NCBI GenBank assembly: GCA_001304875.1
Contig: BBZO01000015.1
Location: 1 to 64,000, forward strand
Length of the DNA stretch: 64,000 nucleotides
DNA from: Clostridia bacterium UC5.1-2E3
GTDB lineage: Bacteria; Bacillota; Clostridia; Lachnospirales; Lachnospiraceae
Direction of reading: 5' to 3'
Positions 20,436-31,301 of the stretch are shown in pieces. The translations under genes were made by a program, and so were the position numbers. The notes below the pieces were generated by a model. It was not told the origin of the DNA, did not search any database, and was given only the letters and a program-made list of their open reading frames with translations. The stretch's first letter is position 1, and each line of letters opens with the position of its first letter.

Positions 20436-21770
20436 CAGGCTGGCCGCCGTGATGATGGCGGCGGCACTGGCGGGTGCAAACTGCCAGACAGCATACGCAT
20501 TTTACGTGGATTCCGGTCCCGGACACGTGGAGGCCCAGGGCGGCGATTCCGGCGTGAGTGGCCCGTCCCAGGACGGCCCCGGCACCGATGAGGGCGCAGG
20601 AGAGAGCAGTCAGCCCTCCGGCTCCGGGCAGGAGAACCAGACGTCTGAGCAGACCCAGACGCAGGAGGCTTCCACGGCTCCCGGCGTCACCGTTTCCTAC
20701 GAGAACGGCCCTGGAAACAAGAAGATCAACGTGAGCATGACGCTCAACAACGTTCCCGGCACCATCGCCTACAAAACCTTTGTAAACCACGGCGTTGAGC
20801 TTCGCTACACCGCCGACGGCGCTCCCAACGGCGGCACCGAGGACTCCACCTACATCGAGGCGCTGCAGGTGCAGCTCACCGGCGAGGCCGGCAGACTCTA
20901 CGACGTGTACTATTCCTGTACTGTCGAGGGCTTCGGTAAAATGGCTACGCCATGAACGGCCAGTGGGCCGGCAGCAAAGGCTACGGCTACCCCATCACCG
21001 ACGTGGAGGTAAAGCTGGTTCCCAAGGGAAGCCAGGGCCCGACAGGCACCATGGCAAGATACATAACCCCCGACACCAGCCGCATCAATATCTCCGACGA
21101 GGGAACCACCTACTTCTTTGAGGACGGCACTCCCTACAGCGGATGGCTGGATTACGACGGCGCCCGCTTCTACTTCCAGAACGGCGCGGCAGTGACCGGC
21201 TGGCAGTACATCGACGGACTCAAGTTCTACTTCGGTCCCCAGGGCGTCCTGGTCCAGGATCTGGATCCTGTTCTCGGCATCCAGCCCAGCTACCAGCTGC
21301 GCGTCAACAAGGCGCTCAACTGTCTGACGGTCTACGCCAAGGACGGAGACAACGGCTACATCATCCCGGTGAAGGCCATGCTGACCTCCGTGGGCGACGA
21401 CACGCCGCTGGGCACCTTCTACACGCCGGAGAAATACCGCTGGAGACTGATGGTGAACGACACCTACACCCAGTACGCCACCAGACTGACGGCGGGACAG
21501 GGCTTTCTGTTCCACTCCATCACCTACGCGTCTCCCAACGAGATGGATCTTCTCACCGTGGGCTACAACGGCCTGGGCGTGAGCCGTTCCCTCGGCTGCA
21601 TCCGTCTGACCTGCGAGAACGCAAAATGGGTCTACGACAACTGTAAGATCGGAACCGAGTGCGTCGTCTACGAGGACGCCGTGACTCCCTCCCCGTTCTA
21701 CAAGCCGGATCTGGTGCCGATTCCTCTGGATCAGACCTGGGATCCCACAGACCCCAACGTAAACCGGTAA
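20422..21770 (+). CDS. Secreted L,D-transpeptidase with cell-wall-binding repeats (one frameshift)
   Basis: About 449 residues: a signal peptide (LAAVMMAAALAGANCQTAYA), a Ser/Gly/Gln-rich linker, a beta-rich region, two choline-binding-like repeats (GWLDYDGARFYFQNGAAVTGW and GWQYIDGLKFYF), then a YkuD catalytic domain. The active-site motif is SRSLGCIRLTCENAKWVYDN, with the nucleophilic Cys in GCIRL, and an upstream FHSITY supplies the His. It would make 3-3 peptidoglycan cross-links or attach proteins to the wall. The frame breaks near 20940. ATG 20422 lies 7 bases after AAGGAGGT; the ATG at 20416 is too close to it. It ends in a terminator. Confidence 0.9.
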
Positions 21771-21778
21771 GATACACC

Positions 21779-21820
21779 GCTCCCCGAAGGCTTTTCGCGA
21801 GCCGCCGGGGAGCTTTTTTT
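21779..21820 (+). terminator. Terminator after the L,D-transpeptidase gene
   Basis: Eight-base perfect arms (21779-21786 and 21806-21813) with a 19-base loop, followed by seven T. Confidence 0.88.
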
Positions 21821-21904
21821 CTTGCGTTCCGGCCCAAATTTTGGTATGATACAATGTAAACGTTTTTGACAGATTACGAATTTTTATAGAAGTGAGGTAC
21901 AGCA

Positions 21905-24557
21905 GTGACTCAGTTATCACCGATGATGACACAGTATCTGGAGACAAAAAAGCAGTACCCGGACTGCATTTTATTTTACCGGTTAGGTGATTTTTACGAG
22001 ATGTTTTTCGAGGATGCCCTGACGGCGTCCAAGGCCCTTGAGATTACGCTGACGGGGAAGGAGTGCGGCCTGGAAGAGAGGGCTCCCATGTGCGGCGTCC
22101 CCTATCACGCGGTGGACAACTACTTGAGCCGTCTGGTGCAGCAGGGCTACAAGGTGGCCATCGCCGAGCAGATGGAGGACCCGAAGCAGGCCAAGGGGCT
22201 TGTGAAGCGCGAGGTCATCCGTGTGGTGACGCCGGGCACCCTGTTAAGCGGCCAGTCGCTGGAGGACTCTAAAACAACTATCTGATGGGCATCGTCTACA
22301 TGGACGGTGTGTTTGGCATATCCGCCGCCGACATAAGCACTGGCGATTATCTGGTCACGGAGGTGAAGAGCGAGCGGGCTCTGATTGACGAGATCTATAA
22401 ATACGCGCCCTCGGAGCTCATCTGCAACGAGGCGTTTTACATGTCCGGCGTGGACTTGGAGGAAATGAAGGAACGGCTGCATCTGACAGTCTCCTCCCTG
22501 GACAGCCGGTTTTTCTCTGACGAATACTGCCGCAAGCTTCTGCGGGAGCATTTTCACGTGAATACGCTGGAGGGTCTGGGGCTTGCCGACTACGAGGCGG
22601 GAACCATCGCAGCCGGGGCCGTGCTCCAGTACCTCTATGAGACGCAGAAGACCTCCCTGGCCCACATGACGGCCATCCGCCCCTACACCACGGGACAGTA
22701 CATGATGCTTGACACCTCCACCAGGCGGAACCTGGAGCTGGTGGAGACGCTCAGGGAAAAGCAGAAGAGGGGATCCCTCCTGTGGGTGCTGGACCGCACC
22801 AGGACCGCCATGGGCGCGCGGATGCTCCGAAGCTGGATCGAGCAGCCGCTCATCGACCGGGCGGCCATCCTGGAACGCCAGGACGCGGTGGAGGAGCTGA
22901 ATATGAACTTTATCTCCCGGGAGGAGATCTGTGAGTATTTAAATCCCATCTACGACCTGGAGCGGCTCATGGGCCGCATCAGCTACAAGACGGCAAACCC
23001 GCGGGATCTCATCTCGTTTAAAAATTCCATCGAGATGCTGCCGCACATCAAGCGCCTGTTAGACGATTTCTCCGCGGAGCTTCTAAAGACTACGAACCGG
23101 GAGATGGACGGGCTTTCGGACCTGGCAGATCTGATCGAGCGGGCCATCGAGCCGGATCCGCCGGTGTCCGTGCGGGACGGCGGCATCATCCGCGACGGCT
23201 TCGACGAGGAGGCCGATAAGCTCCGCCACGCCAAGACCGAGGGAAAGACCTGGCTTGCAGAGCTGGAGCAGGAGGAAAAGGAAAAGACGGGCATCAAAAA
23301 CTTGAGAATCAAGTTCAACAAGGTGTTCGGCTACTATTTCGAGGTGACCAACTCCTTCAAGGATCTGGTGCCCGACTACTTCGTGCGCAAGCAGACCCTG
23401 GCCAACGCGGAGCGCTACACCACCGACCGGCTTAAGGAGCTGGAGGACATCATTCTGGGCGCGGAGGACCGGCTGTTCTCTCTGGAATATGACCTGTTCT
23501 GCCAGGTGCGGGACCAGATCGCCGGGGAAGTGGAGCGGATCCAGCGCACGGCCAAGGCCGTGGCCCGTCTGGACGTGTTCGCCTCCCTGTCCTCGGTGGC
23601 GACGAGAAACAACTACATAAAGCCGCAGATCAACGAGAAGGGCGTCATCCAGATTAAGAACGGCCGCCATCCGGTGGTGGAGAAGATGATGCGCGACGAT
23701 CTGTTCGTGGCCAACGATACGTATTTAGACAATGGGAAGAACCGGATTTCCGTGATCACCGGCCCCAACATGGCGGGAAAATCCACCTACATGCGGCAGA
23801 CGGCCTCATCACGCTGATGGCGCAGATCGGAAGCTTTGTGCCCGCAGGGGAGGCCAACATCGGCATCTGCGACCGCATTTTCACCCGCGTGGGCGCCTCC
23901 GACGACCTGGCCTCCGGCCAGAGCACCTTCATGGTGGAGATGACCGAGGTGGCCAACATTTTGAGAAACGCCACCCGCAACAGCCTGCTGATCCTGGACG
24001 AGATCGGCCGCGGAACCAGCACCTTTGACGGTTTAAGCATCGCCTGGGCGGTCATCGAGCACATCAGTAACACCAAGCTCCTGGGCGCGAAGACCCTCTT
24101 TGCCACCCACTACCACGAGCTGACGGAGCTGGAGGGCACCATGAGCGGCGTCAACAACTACTGCATCGCCGTGAAGGAGCAGGGCGACGACATCGTGTTC
24201 CTGCGGAAGATTGTGAAGGGCGGCGCAGATAAGAGCTACGGCATCCAGGTGGCCAAGCTGGCCGGGGTTCCGGACAGCGTCATCGAGCGGGCCAAGGAGC
24301 TGGTGGAGGAGTTAAGCCACGCGGACATCACCGTGCGGGCCCGCGAGATTGCGGAAAACAGCGCAAACAGCCAGCCCCAGCGCAGATCCGTCCCCAGACC
24401 GGATGAGGTGGACATGCTTCAGATGTCCATCTTCGACACCGTGAAGGACGACGACATCGTGAAGGAATTAAAGGAGCTGGAGCTGTCCACCATGACGCCC
24501 ATCGACGCGCTGAACACGCTGTACCGGCTGCAGAACAAGCTGAAAAACAGGTGGTAG
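21905..24557 (+). CDS. mutS: DNA mismatch repair protein MutS (two frameshifts)
   Basis: Recognises mismatches and small loops. The N-terminal mismatch-binding domain has [15 protein letters not shown] (the Phe-x-Glu wedge motif). The ATPase has Walker [17 protein letters not shown], a Walker B-type [16 protein letters not shown] and the [11 protein letters not shown] switch. About 884 residues after repair. Frames break near 22270 (A run) and 23807 (CCC read as CC). The start is GTG 21905. mutL follows 24 bases later and miaA after that, the usual clostridial order. If the frameshifts were real the strain would be a mutator, but the genome-wide indel pattern argues for sequence error. Confidence 0.96.
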
Positions 24558-24581
24558 GGAAGAAAAGAGGATTGAGAGCAA

Positions 24582-26616
24582 ATGCCGAACATCACTGTGC
24601 TTGATCAGAATACCATAAATAAGATTGCCGCCGGCGAGGTCATCGAGCGCCCCGCCTCAGTGGTGAAGGAGCTTCTGGAAAATGCCATCGACGCCAGAGC
24701 CACCGCTGTCACCGTGGAAATCAAGGACGGGGGCATCGCCTTCATCCGGGTTACCGACAACGGCTGCGGAATCGCAAAGGAGGAGCTTCCGCTGGCGTTT
24801 TTAAGACACTCCACCAGCAAGATCAAATCGGTGGAGGATCTGATGACCATTTCCTCCCTGGGCTTTCGCGGCGAGGCGCTTTCCAGCATCGCGGCGGTGT
24901 CCCAGGTGGAGGTCATCACCCAGACCGCAGGGAGTCTGACCGGCGCCCGCTATCAGATCGAGGGCGGGCAGGAAAAGTCCCTGGAGGAGGTGGGCGCCCC
25001 GGAGGCACCACGTTCATTTCCAGGAATCTTTTTTACAACACCCCGGCCAGACGGAAGTTTTTAAAGACGCCCCAGACTGAGGGCGCACACGTGGCGGAGC
25101 TGGTGGAGAAGATGGCCCTCTCCCGGCCGGACATCTCCATCCGCCTGATCCAGAACAACCAGAATAAGCTCCACACCTCGGGAAACAGCAACTTAAAGGA
25201 CGTGATCTACACCGTGTTTGGCCGGGAGATCACCGCCAATCTGATTCCCCTGGAAACCGGCGCGCCGCCGGTGTGCATAAGCGGCTTCATCGGAAAGCCG
25301 GTGATCGCCAGGAGCAACCGCAACTATGAAAATTACTACATTAACGGAAGATATATAAAGAGCGGCCTGATCGCGAAGGCCATCGAGGAGGCCTACAAGC
25401 CGTTCATGATGCAGCATAAATACCCGTTCACGCTGCTGCATTTCACCATCGACCCCGGTTTCCTGGACGTGAACGTGCACCCCACGAAGATGGAGCTGCG
25501 GTTCAAGGACCAGGAGCTGATCTACAAGACGGTCTTTCACGCCATCTCTGCGGCCCTGTCCCATAAGGAGCTGATCCCCGAGGTGGAGCTGGGAGAGAAG
25601 CAGGCGGAGAAAAATATCCCGCAGCTGAAGCCTGTCCGCATCCGGGAGCCGGAGCCTTTCGAGGTGAACCGCGCCGCGGAGCGCGTGGCCCAGCCTGCGG
25701 CTCCCTACGGGGCGCCGGCGCAGAGAGATGCGGCCGGAAGCGGTGCGGGAGCCGGTGAACGAAACGGCATCACTGCCATCGACAAGTCGGGACAGTTCGG
25801 CGGGCGAGCAGCACCTGCGCGGAATGTGCCGGCAGACGGAGTGCCTTTGCCTGCGGCTCCTGCTTCCGGGACTGACAAGGCAGCCAAAGCTTCAGATGCC
25901 GCGGCCGGCATCCCGAAAGCCGCAGACAAGATTCCGCTCCCGGCAGACGCCGCCCCGGAGACACCGCCCGCTGCGGGTACGCCAGCGCCGGAGCAGATGA
26001 CCATGTTTGAGGAGAAGCTTCTGACGCCGAAGGCCCGCGCGTCCCACCGGCTCATCGGCCAGCTGTTCGACACCTACTGGCTCATCGAGTACCAGGACCA
26101 GCTCTACATCATCGACCAGCACGCAGCCCACGAGAAGGTGCTCTACGAGAAGACCATGGCTACTTTAAAATCCAGGGAGTACACCTCCCAGCTTTTAAAT
26201 CCGCCCATCATCTTAAGCCTCTCCCGCAGCGAGGAGGTCCTGCTCCTTAGGTACATCGACCATTTCCGGGCGATCGGCTTTGAGCTGGAGCATTTCGGCG
26301 GGAGAGAGTACGCCGTGCGCGGCGTGCCGGCCAACCTGTTTCCATCGCGAAGAAGGAGCTTCTGATGGAGATGATCGACGATCTGTCCGACGAACAGTTC
26401 ACGGACAGAAACCCGGATATCATCTATGAGCGCATCGCCTCCATGTCCTGCAAGGCGGCGGTGAAGGGCAATCACCGCCTGTCGGAGGCGGAGGCCAACC
26501 ATCTGATCGATCAGCTTCTGGATCTGGAGAACCCCTACGCCTGCCCCCACGGGCGGCCCACCATCATTTCCATGAGCAAACGGGAGCTGGAAAAGAAATT
26601 CAAGCGCATCGTCTAG
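24582..26616 (+). CDS. mutL: DNA mismatch repair protein MutL (two frameshifts)
   Basis: GHKL ATPase with C-terminal endonuclease, about 678 residues. The N-terminus [31 protein letters not shown] and [14 protein letters not shown] are the ATP-binding motifs. An Ala/Pro-rich linker of roughly 130 residues follows. The C-terminal part has [12 protein letters not shown] (the metal-binding nuclease motif of MutL proteins lacking MutH) and CPHGRP (zinc site). Frames break near 25008 (GGG read as GG) and 26341 (T run). It lies between mutS and miaA, 8 bases before the miaA start. Confidence 0.95.
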
Positions 26617-26624
26617 GAGGTTTT

Positions 26625-27573
26625 ATGAGACAGCCACTCATCATTCTGACCGGCCCCACGGCCGTGGGAAAAACCGACCTCTCCATCCGGCTGGCGAAGG
26701 CCGTGGGAGGGGAGATCATCAGCGCCGACTCATGCAGGTCTACCGGCGCATGGACATAGGCTCGGCCAAGATACGGGCGGAGGAGATGGAGGGCGTCCCC
26801 CATCATCTGATCGACATTCTGGAGCCGGAGGAAGCCTTTCACGTGGCGCGTTTCAAGGAGCTGGCCGCGGAGGCAGTCTCAGAGATCGCCGGACGCGGCA
26901 CATCCCCATTGTCACCGGCGGGACAGGATTTTACATCCAGGCCCTCCTCTACGACATCGACTTCACGGAAAACGACGGGAAAACCGCGATCCGGGAGGAG
27001 TTAGAGAGGCTGGCGGCTGAGAAAGGGCCCCATTTCCTCCACCAGATGCTTGAGGAAATCGACCCGGCATCCGCCGAGGCCATTCACGAGAACAATATAA
27101 AGCGGGTCATCCGGGCCATCGAGTTTTACCGCCAGACCGGCGGGCCCATTTCCCTGCACAACCAGACGGAACGGGAGAAAGAGTCCCCCTACAATTTCCT
27201 CTACTACGTGCTGACCACCGAGCGGGCCGAGCTCTACGCGCGCATCGACCGCCGCGTGGACCAGATGCTTGAGGAGGGGCTGGTGGACGAGGTGCGCGCC
27301 CTGAAGGCGTCCGGCTGCCACCAGGGCATGGTGTCCATGCAGGGCCTGGGCTACAAGGAAATCCTGCGCTTCCTGGACGGGGAAATCTCCCTGGAGGAGG
27401 CAATTTACATCTTAAAACGGGACACCCGGCATTTTGCCAAGCGCCAGCTCACCTGGTTTAAGCGGGAGCGGGATGTCACCTGGCTGAACCTGCCGGACTA
27501 CAATAATGACCGCACAAAGGTCCTGGAGAAGATTCTCTCGGACGTTAAAAATAAATTTGAAATGGAGTTTTAG
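26625..27573 (+). CDS. miaA: tRNA dimethylallyltransferase (two frameshifts)
   Basis: Adds the isopentenyl group to A37 of tRNAs that read UNN codons, the substrate for MiaB. P-loop [19 protein letters not shown] at the start; [22 protein letters not shown] once the shift is repaired; [18 protein letters not shown] in the middle; and [15 protein letters not shown] near the end. About 316 residues. Frames break near 26730 (CC read as C) and 26898. ATG 26625 follows AGGAGG by 5 bases. It is part of the mutS-mutL-miaA run and sits 2 bases before the PLP lyase gene. Confidence 0.95.
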
Positions 27574-27575
27574 AC

Positions 27576-28862
27576 ATGACAGTGGAAAATATCTACCGGG
27601 AGCTGGGAGTGAGCGACCAGGTTTACGCCTACGGAGAGCGGATCCTTGCTTCCTTAAAAGAACGTTTTGAGGCCATCGACCAGGTGGCGGAGTACAACCA
27701 GATGAAGGTCATAAAGGCCATGCAGGAGAACCGCGTCAGCGACATCCACTTTGCGGCCACCACGGGCTACGGCTACAACGACCTGGGACGCGACACGCTG
27801 GAGAGCGTCTACGCCAGCGCCTTCCACGGCGAGGCTGCCCTGGTCCGCCCGCAGCTCACCAGCGGCACCCACGCGCTCTGTGTGGCTTTATCCGGCAATC
27901 TGCGCCCGGGGGATGAGCTTCTCTCCCCGGTGGGAAAGCCCTACGACACGCTGGAGGAGGTTATCGGCATCCGCGAGTCCGTCGGCTCCCTGAAAGAGTA
28001 CGGCGTCAGCTACCGCCAGGTGGATCTGCTCCCCGACGGCTCCTTCGATTTTGACGGCATCCGCAGGGCCTTAAACGAAAAGACGAAGCTGGTGACGATC
28101 CAGCGCTCCAAGGGGTACGCCACCCGCCCGACGCTGTCGGTGGAGCGGATCGGCGAGCTGATTCGTTTTATAAAGGAGATAAAGCCGGAGGTCATCTGCA
28201 TGGTGGACAACTGCTACGGCGAGTTTGTGGAGACCGTGGAGCCCCTGGATGTGGGCGCAGACATGATCGTCGGCTCCCTCATCAAGAACCCCGGCGGCGG
28301 CCTGGCCCCCATCGGCGGCTACATCGTCGGCAAAAAGGAGTGCGTGGACCGTGCGGCCTACCGTCTGACGGCCCCCGGCCTGGGGAAAGAGGTGGGCGCG
28401 ACGCTGGGCGTGACCCAGTCCCTGTTCCAGGGCTTTTTCCTGGCTCCCACCGTGGTGGCCGGCGCGTTAAAGGGCGCCATCTTTGCGGCGAATATCTATG
28501 AAAACCTGGGCTTTCCCGTGGTGCCGGATGGTACCGAGTCCCGCCACGACATCATCCAGGCCGTGACCTTCGGAACGCCGGAGGGCGTCATCGCCTTCTG
28601 CCAGGGCATCCAGGCGGCGGCCCCGGTGGACAGCTTTGTGACCCCGGAACCCTGGGATATGCCGGGCTACGACGCCCCGGTCATCATGGCCGCCGGCGCG
28701 TTCGTGCAGGGCTCCTCCATCGAGCTCTCCGCCGACGGCCCCATCAAGCCCCCCTACGCGGTGTACTTCCAGGGCGGGCTCACCTGGTACCACGCAAAGC
28801 TCGGAGTTTTGATGTCCTTGCAGAAACTCGTCGAACAAGGGCTTACGGTTATAAAAAATTAA
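27576..28862 (+). CDS. Methionine gamma-lyase-family (YnbB-like) PLP enzyme
   Basis: Intact protein of 428 residues in the Cys/Met-metabolism PLP family that older annotation called aluminium-resistance proteins. Visible marks: TTGYGYNDLGRDTLE, RPQLTSGTHAL, VDNCYGEFVE (cofactor Asp) and SLIKNPGGGLAPIGGYI, whose Lys is the likely Schiff-base residue. The reaction in vivo is unsettled: B. subtilis YnbB is uncharacterised and the lyase label rests on homology. It starts 2 bases after miaA, so it is the last gene of the mutS-mutL-miaA unit; a new promoter follows at 28875. Confidence 0.9.
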   Translation: MTVENIYRELGVSDQVYAYGERILASLKERFEAIDQVAEYNQMKVIKAMQENRVSDIHFAATTGYGYNDLGRDTLESVYASAFHGEAALVRPQLTSGTHALCVALSGNLRPGDELLSPVGKPYDTLEEVIGIRESVGSLKEYGVSYRQVDLLPDGSFDFDGIRRALNEKTKLVTIQRSKGYATRPTLSVERIGELIRFIKEIKPEVICMVDNCYGEFVETVEPLDVGADMIVGSLIKNPGGGLAPIGGYIVGKKECVDRAAYRLTAPGLGKEVGATLGVTQSLFQGFFLAPTVVAGALKGAIFAANIYENLGFPVVPDGTESRHDIIQAVTFGTPEGVIAFCQGIQAAAPVDSFVTPEPWDMPGYDAPVIMAAGAFVQGSSIELSADGPIKPPYAVYFQGGLTWYHAKLGVLMSLQKLVEQGLTVIKN

Positions 28863-28874
28863 GAGTTGAAAATC

Positions 28875-28903
28875 TATACATGCGGAAAAAGTTATGCTAC
28901 AAT
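28875..28903 (+). promoter_or_regulatory. Possible promoter of the DUF4321-radC-mre unit
   Basis: Extended -10 TGCTACAAT (hexamer 28898-28903) with a weak -35 TATACA at 28875-28880 and a 17-base spacer, 30 bases before the DUF4321 start. Confidence 0.45.
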
Positions 28904-28932
28904 AAACTGAATTGAATGGAAGTGTTGAACGT

Positions 28933-29187
28933 ATGAGAAGAACGAAGAATTTCTGGGTTTTACTGCTGCTTTTGCTGGCAGGAGTCGTTTTGGGAGGATT
29001 CATAGGATCACTGGCGGAGGGGATCTCGTGGCTCAGCTGGCTGAATTTCGGCGAAGCCTTCGGCCTTAAGGATCCCATCGTGCTGAACCTGGGGATCCTG
29101 GTGATCACGTTCGGCCTTTCCATTAAGATCACCATGGCCAGCATCATCGGCATGATCATCGCCATCATCACCTTCCGCTGGCTGTAA
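28933..29187 (+). CDS. DUF4321 small membrane protein
   Basis: Eighty-four residues with two hydrophobic helices (NFWVLLLLLLAGVVLGGFIGSLA and NLGILVITFGLSIKITMASIIGMIIAIITF) and a short loop between. It matches DUF4321, a small membrane protein typically found beside maf/radC/mre genes in Clostridia. ATG 28933 is preferred to the in-frame upstream ATG at 28912 because AGTGTTGAACGT leaves a shorter, more typical N-terminus. Function unknown; the conserved position next to mreCD suggests an envelope or division role, which is inference only. Confidence 0.75.
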   Translation: MRRTKNFWVLLLLLLAGVVLGGFIGSLAEGISWLSWLNFGEAFGLKDPIVLNLGILVITFGLSIKITMASIIGMIIAIITFRWL

Positions 29188-29253
29188 CGAAAACACCGAT
29201 AAGGAATCACCCTTGCAGGAGAGCACTTGGAGAGCGACTGAAAGGGGATTTAT

Positions 29254-29946
29254 ATGGACAAACTGACAATGAAGGAACTTCCGGCAGAGGACAGGCCTTA
29301 CGAGCGCTGCCTCGCCGTGGGACCGGAGGGATTGACGGACGCGGAGCTTCTGTCGATCATCATACGCACAGGGGCAAAGGGGGAGAGCTCCCTCGCGCTT
29401 GCCCGCAGAATCTTGGCCTTAAACTATCCGCAGGGTATTTTAGGGCTTTTGCATCTTACGCTGCCGGAGCTCATGGAGATTAAAGGCATCGGCAAGGTGA
29501 AGGCGATCCAGCTGCAGTGCATCGGAGAGCTGTCGCGCCGCATCTGGCGGACCGCGGCCGTGCAGGAAAAGCCTGCTTTTTTCCAGCCGGAGGAGATCGC
29601 CGGATATTATATGGAGCATTTAAGGCATGCGGAGCACGAGGAGCTCTACGTTCTGATGCTCGACACAAAGAACCGGATGATACGGGACCAGCTCATGTCC
29701 CGCGGCACCGTGAACCACACGGCGGCCGCCCCCAGGGAGCTCTTTATCGAGGCTCTCCGGTATCATGCGGTCAATGTTGTGCTCGTACACAACCATCCAA
29801 GCGGAGATCCCACGCCCAGCCAGGAGGACAAGAACCTAACGCTCAGGATCAGACAGGGCGGAGCCCTCATCGGCATCGGGCTTCTGGATCACATAATCAT
29901 CGGAGACAACACCTATTTCAGTTTCAAAGAACGGGGAATTATATAG
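29254..29946 (+). CDS. radC: RadC-family JAB-domain protein
   Basis: A 230-residue intact protein. The N-terminal helix-hairpin-helix region (LPELMEIKGIGKVKAIQLQCIGELSRR) leads into a JAB/MPN metalloprotease-like domain with the metal motif HNHPSGDPTPSQED. Despite the name, a direct DNA repair role is doubtful and the substrate is unknown. It lies directly before mreC (1-base gap). In many Firmicutes mreB sits between radC and mreC; it is absent here. Confidence 0.93.
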   Translation: MDKLTMKELPAEDRPYERCLAVGPEGLTDAELLSIIIRTGAKGESSLALARRILALNYPQGILGLLHLTLPELMEIKGIGKVKAIQLQCIGELSRRIWRTAAVQEKPAFFQPEEIAGYYMEHLRHAEHEELYVLMLDTKNRMIRDQLMSRGTVNHTAAAPRELFIEALRYHAVNVVLVHNHPSGDPTPSQEDKNLTLRIRQGGALIGIGLLDHIIIGDNTYFSFKERGII

Positions 29947-29947
29947 A

Positions 29948-30784
29948 ATGAAGAACAGCAAATATGTTTTACTGGGGCTCAGCGTGTTCTGCCTGCTTCT
30001 CATCGCAGTCACGTCCTTTAACAACGGGATCCTGGCCCCTCTGCGGACCGGCGTGGGCTATTTTCTCATCCCCATCCAGTCCGGCGTCAACGTGGTGGGA
30101 GAGAGCGTCTACAATAATTTAAAGGACATGGCCACCATGAAGGACGCCCTGGCGGAAAACGAGGAGTTAAAGTCCCGCGTGGCGGAGCTGATGGAGGAGA
30201 ACAACCGCCTGCAGGAGGAGCAGTTTGAGCTGGCGCGCCTCAGGGAGCTCTACGAGCTGGACCAGGAGTATTTAGAGTACGAGAAGGTGGGCGCCAGGGT
30301 CATCGCCAAGGACACCGGCAACTGGTTCCAGGTGTTCCGCATCGACAAGGGCTCCGACGACGGCATTGAGGTGAACATGAACGTCATGGCCGGCGGCGGC
30401 CTGGTGGGCATCGTCACCGACGTGGGCGCCAACTACGCCACGGTCCGCTCCATCATCGACGACTCCAGCAATGTGAGCGCCATGTCGGCCAGGACCGGGG
30501 AGAACTGCATCGTCACCGGGGATCTTATGCTCTTTAAGGAAGGGCGCCTAAGCCTTTCCCACATACGAAAGGACGCGGATATCCAGGAGGGGGACAAGAT
30601 CGTCACCTCCAACATCAGCGATATTTTCCTGCCGGGCATCCTGATCGGTTACGCCACGGATCTGACCGTGGACTCCAACAACATGACGAAATCCGGCTAC
30701 ATCCTCCCCGTGGCAGAGTTTGATGACCTTAAGGAGGTGCTAGTCATCACCAGAGTAAAAGAAACCGGGGATGTGGAAGAATGA
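29948..30784 (+). CDS. mreC: Rod shape-determining protein MreC
   Basis: Single-pass membrane protein of 278 residues that organises the elongation machinery outside the membrane. A transmembrane helix (residues ~7-23, LLGLSVFCLLLIAVTSF) is followed by a coiled coil (ALAENEELKSRVAELMEENNRLQEE) and the beta-rich MreC domain (VIAKDTGNWFQVFRIDKGSDDGIEVNMNVMAGGGLVGIV). Intact. Its stop overlaps the mreD start (ATGA). With mreD, PBP2 and RodA nearby, it forms the elongasome set, but without mreB in the window. Confidence 0.95.
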   Translation: MKNSKYVLLGLSVFCLLLIAVTSFNNGILAPLRTGVGYFLIPIQSGVNVVGESVYNNLKDMATMKDALAENEELKSRVAELMEENNRLQEEQFELARLRELYELDQEYLEYEKVGARVIAKDTGNWFQVFRIDKGSDDGIEVNMNVMAGGGLVGIVTDVGANYATVRSIIDDSSNVSAMSARTGENCIVTGDLMLFKEGRLSLSHIRKDADIQEGDKIVTSNISDIFLPGILIGYATDLTVDSNNMTKSGYILPVAEFDDLKEVLVITRVKETGDVEE

Positions 30785-31301
30785 TACGACGTATAGCGGT
30801 CAACCTTATAATGATTATCGCGGCATTTATCATACAGACCTGCGTGTTCCCCAAATTTGACTTCCTGTCCGCGACCCCCAACCTGCTTCTGATCCTTATT
30901 TTTACCCAGGGCTTCATCCGCGGGAAGGAGGCGGGGATGTTTTACGGTCTGCTGGCCGGTCTTCTCATGGACTTATTTGTCAGCGGCCCCTTTGGCTTCT
31001 ACACGCTTTTCTATATCAATATGGGCTATTTAAACGGCATATGCACGAAATACTACTACGAGGACTACATCACGCTGCCTCTGATCTTAAGTATTTTCAA
31101 CAGCCTGGCCTACAACATGTATATTTACATCTTCCGGTTCCTGTTGAGGCGAAGCTTGACCTTCTGTTCTATTTTAAGGAGATCATGCTGCCGGAGATTA
31201 TTTTTACCACCGTTGTCACCCTTTGCATGTACCGCCTGTTCCTCAAGCTGGACCGGTGGCTTTCGGAGATGGAAAAAAGGAGAGACACAAATATTGTTTA
31301 A
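30781..31301 (+). CDS. mreD: Rod shape-determining protein MreD (one frameshift)
   Basis: Polytopic membrane protein of about 173 residues that works with MreC. Hydrophobic helices fill most of the protein, with typical FPKFDFLSATPNLLLILIFTQGFIRGKEAGMFYGLLAGLLMDLF. The frame breaks near 31152 (GGCG read as GCG); restored, it continues AKLDLLFYFKEIMLPEIIFTTVVT and stops at 31301. It overlaps mreC at its start and the PBP2 gene by 8 bases at its end. Confidence 0.92.

Noticed and set aside
20910-21947. 345-residue minus-strand ORF
   Set aside because: Antisense to the L,D-transpeptidase gene and running across its terminator; a by-product of GC-rich codon bias.
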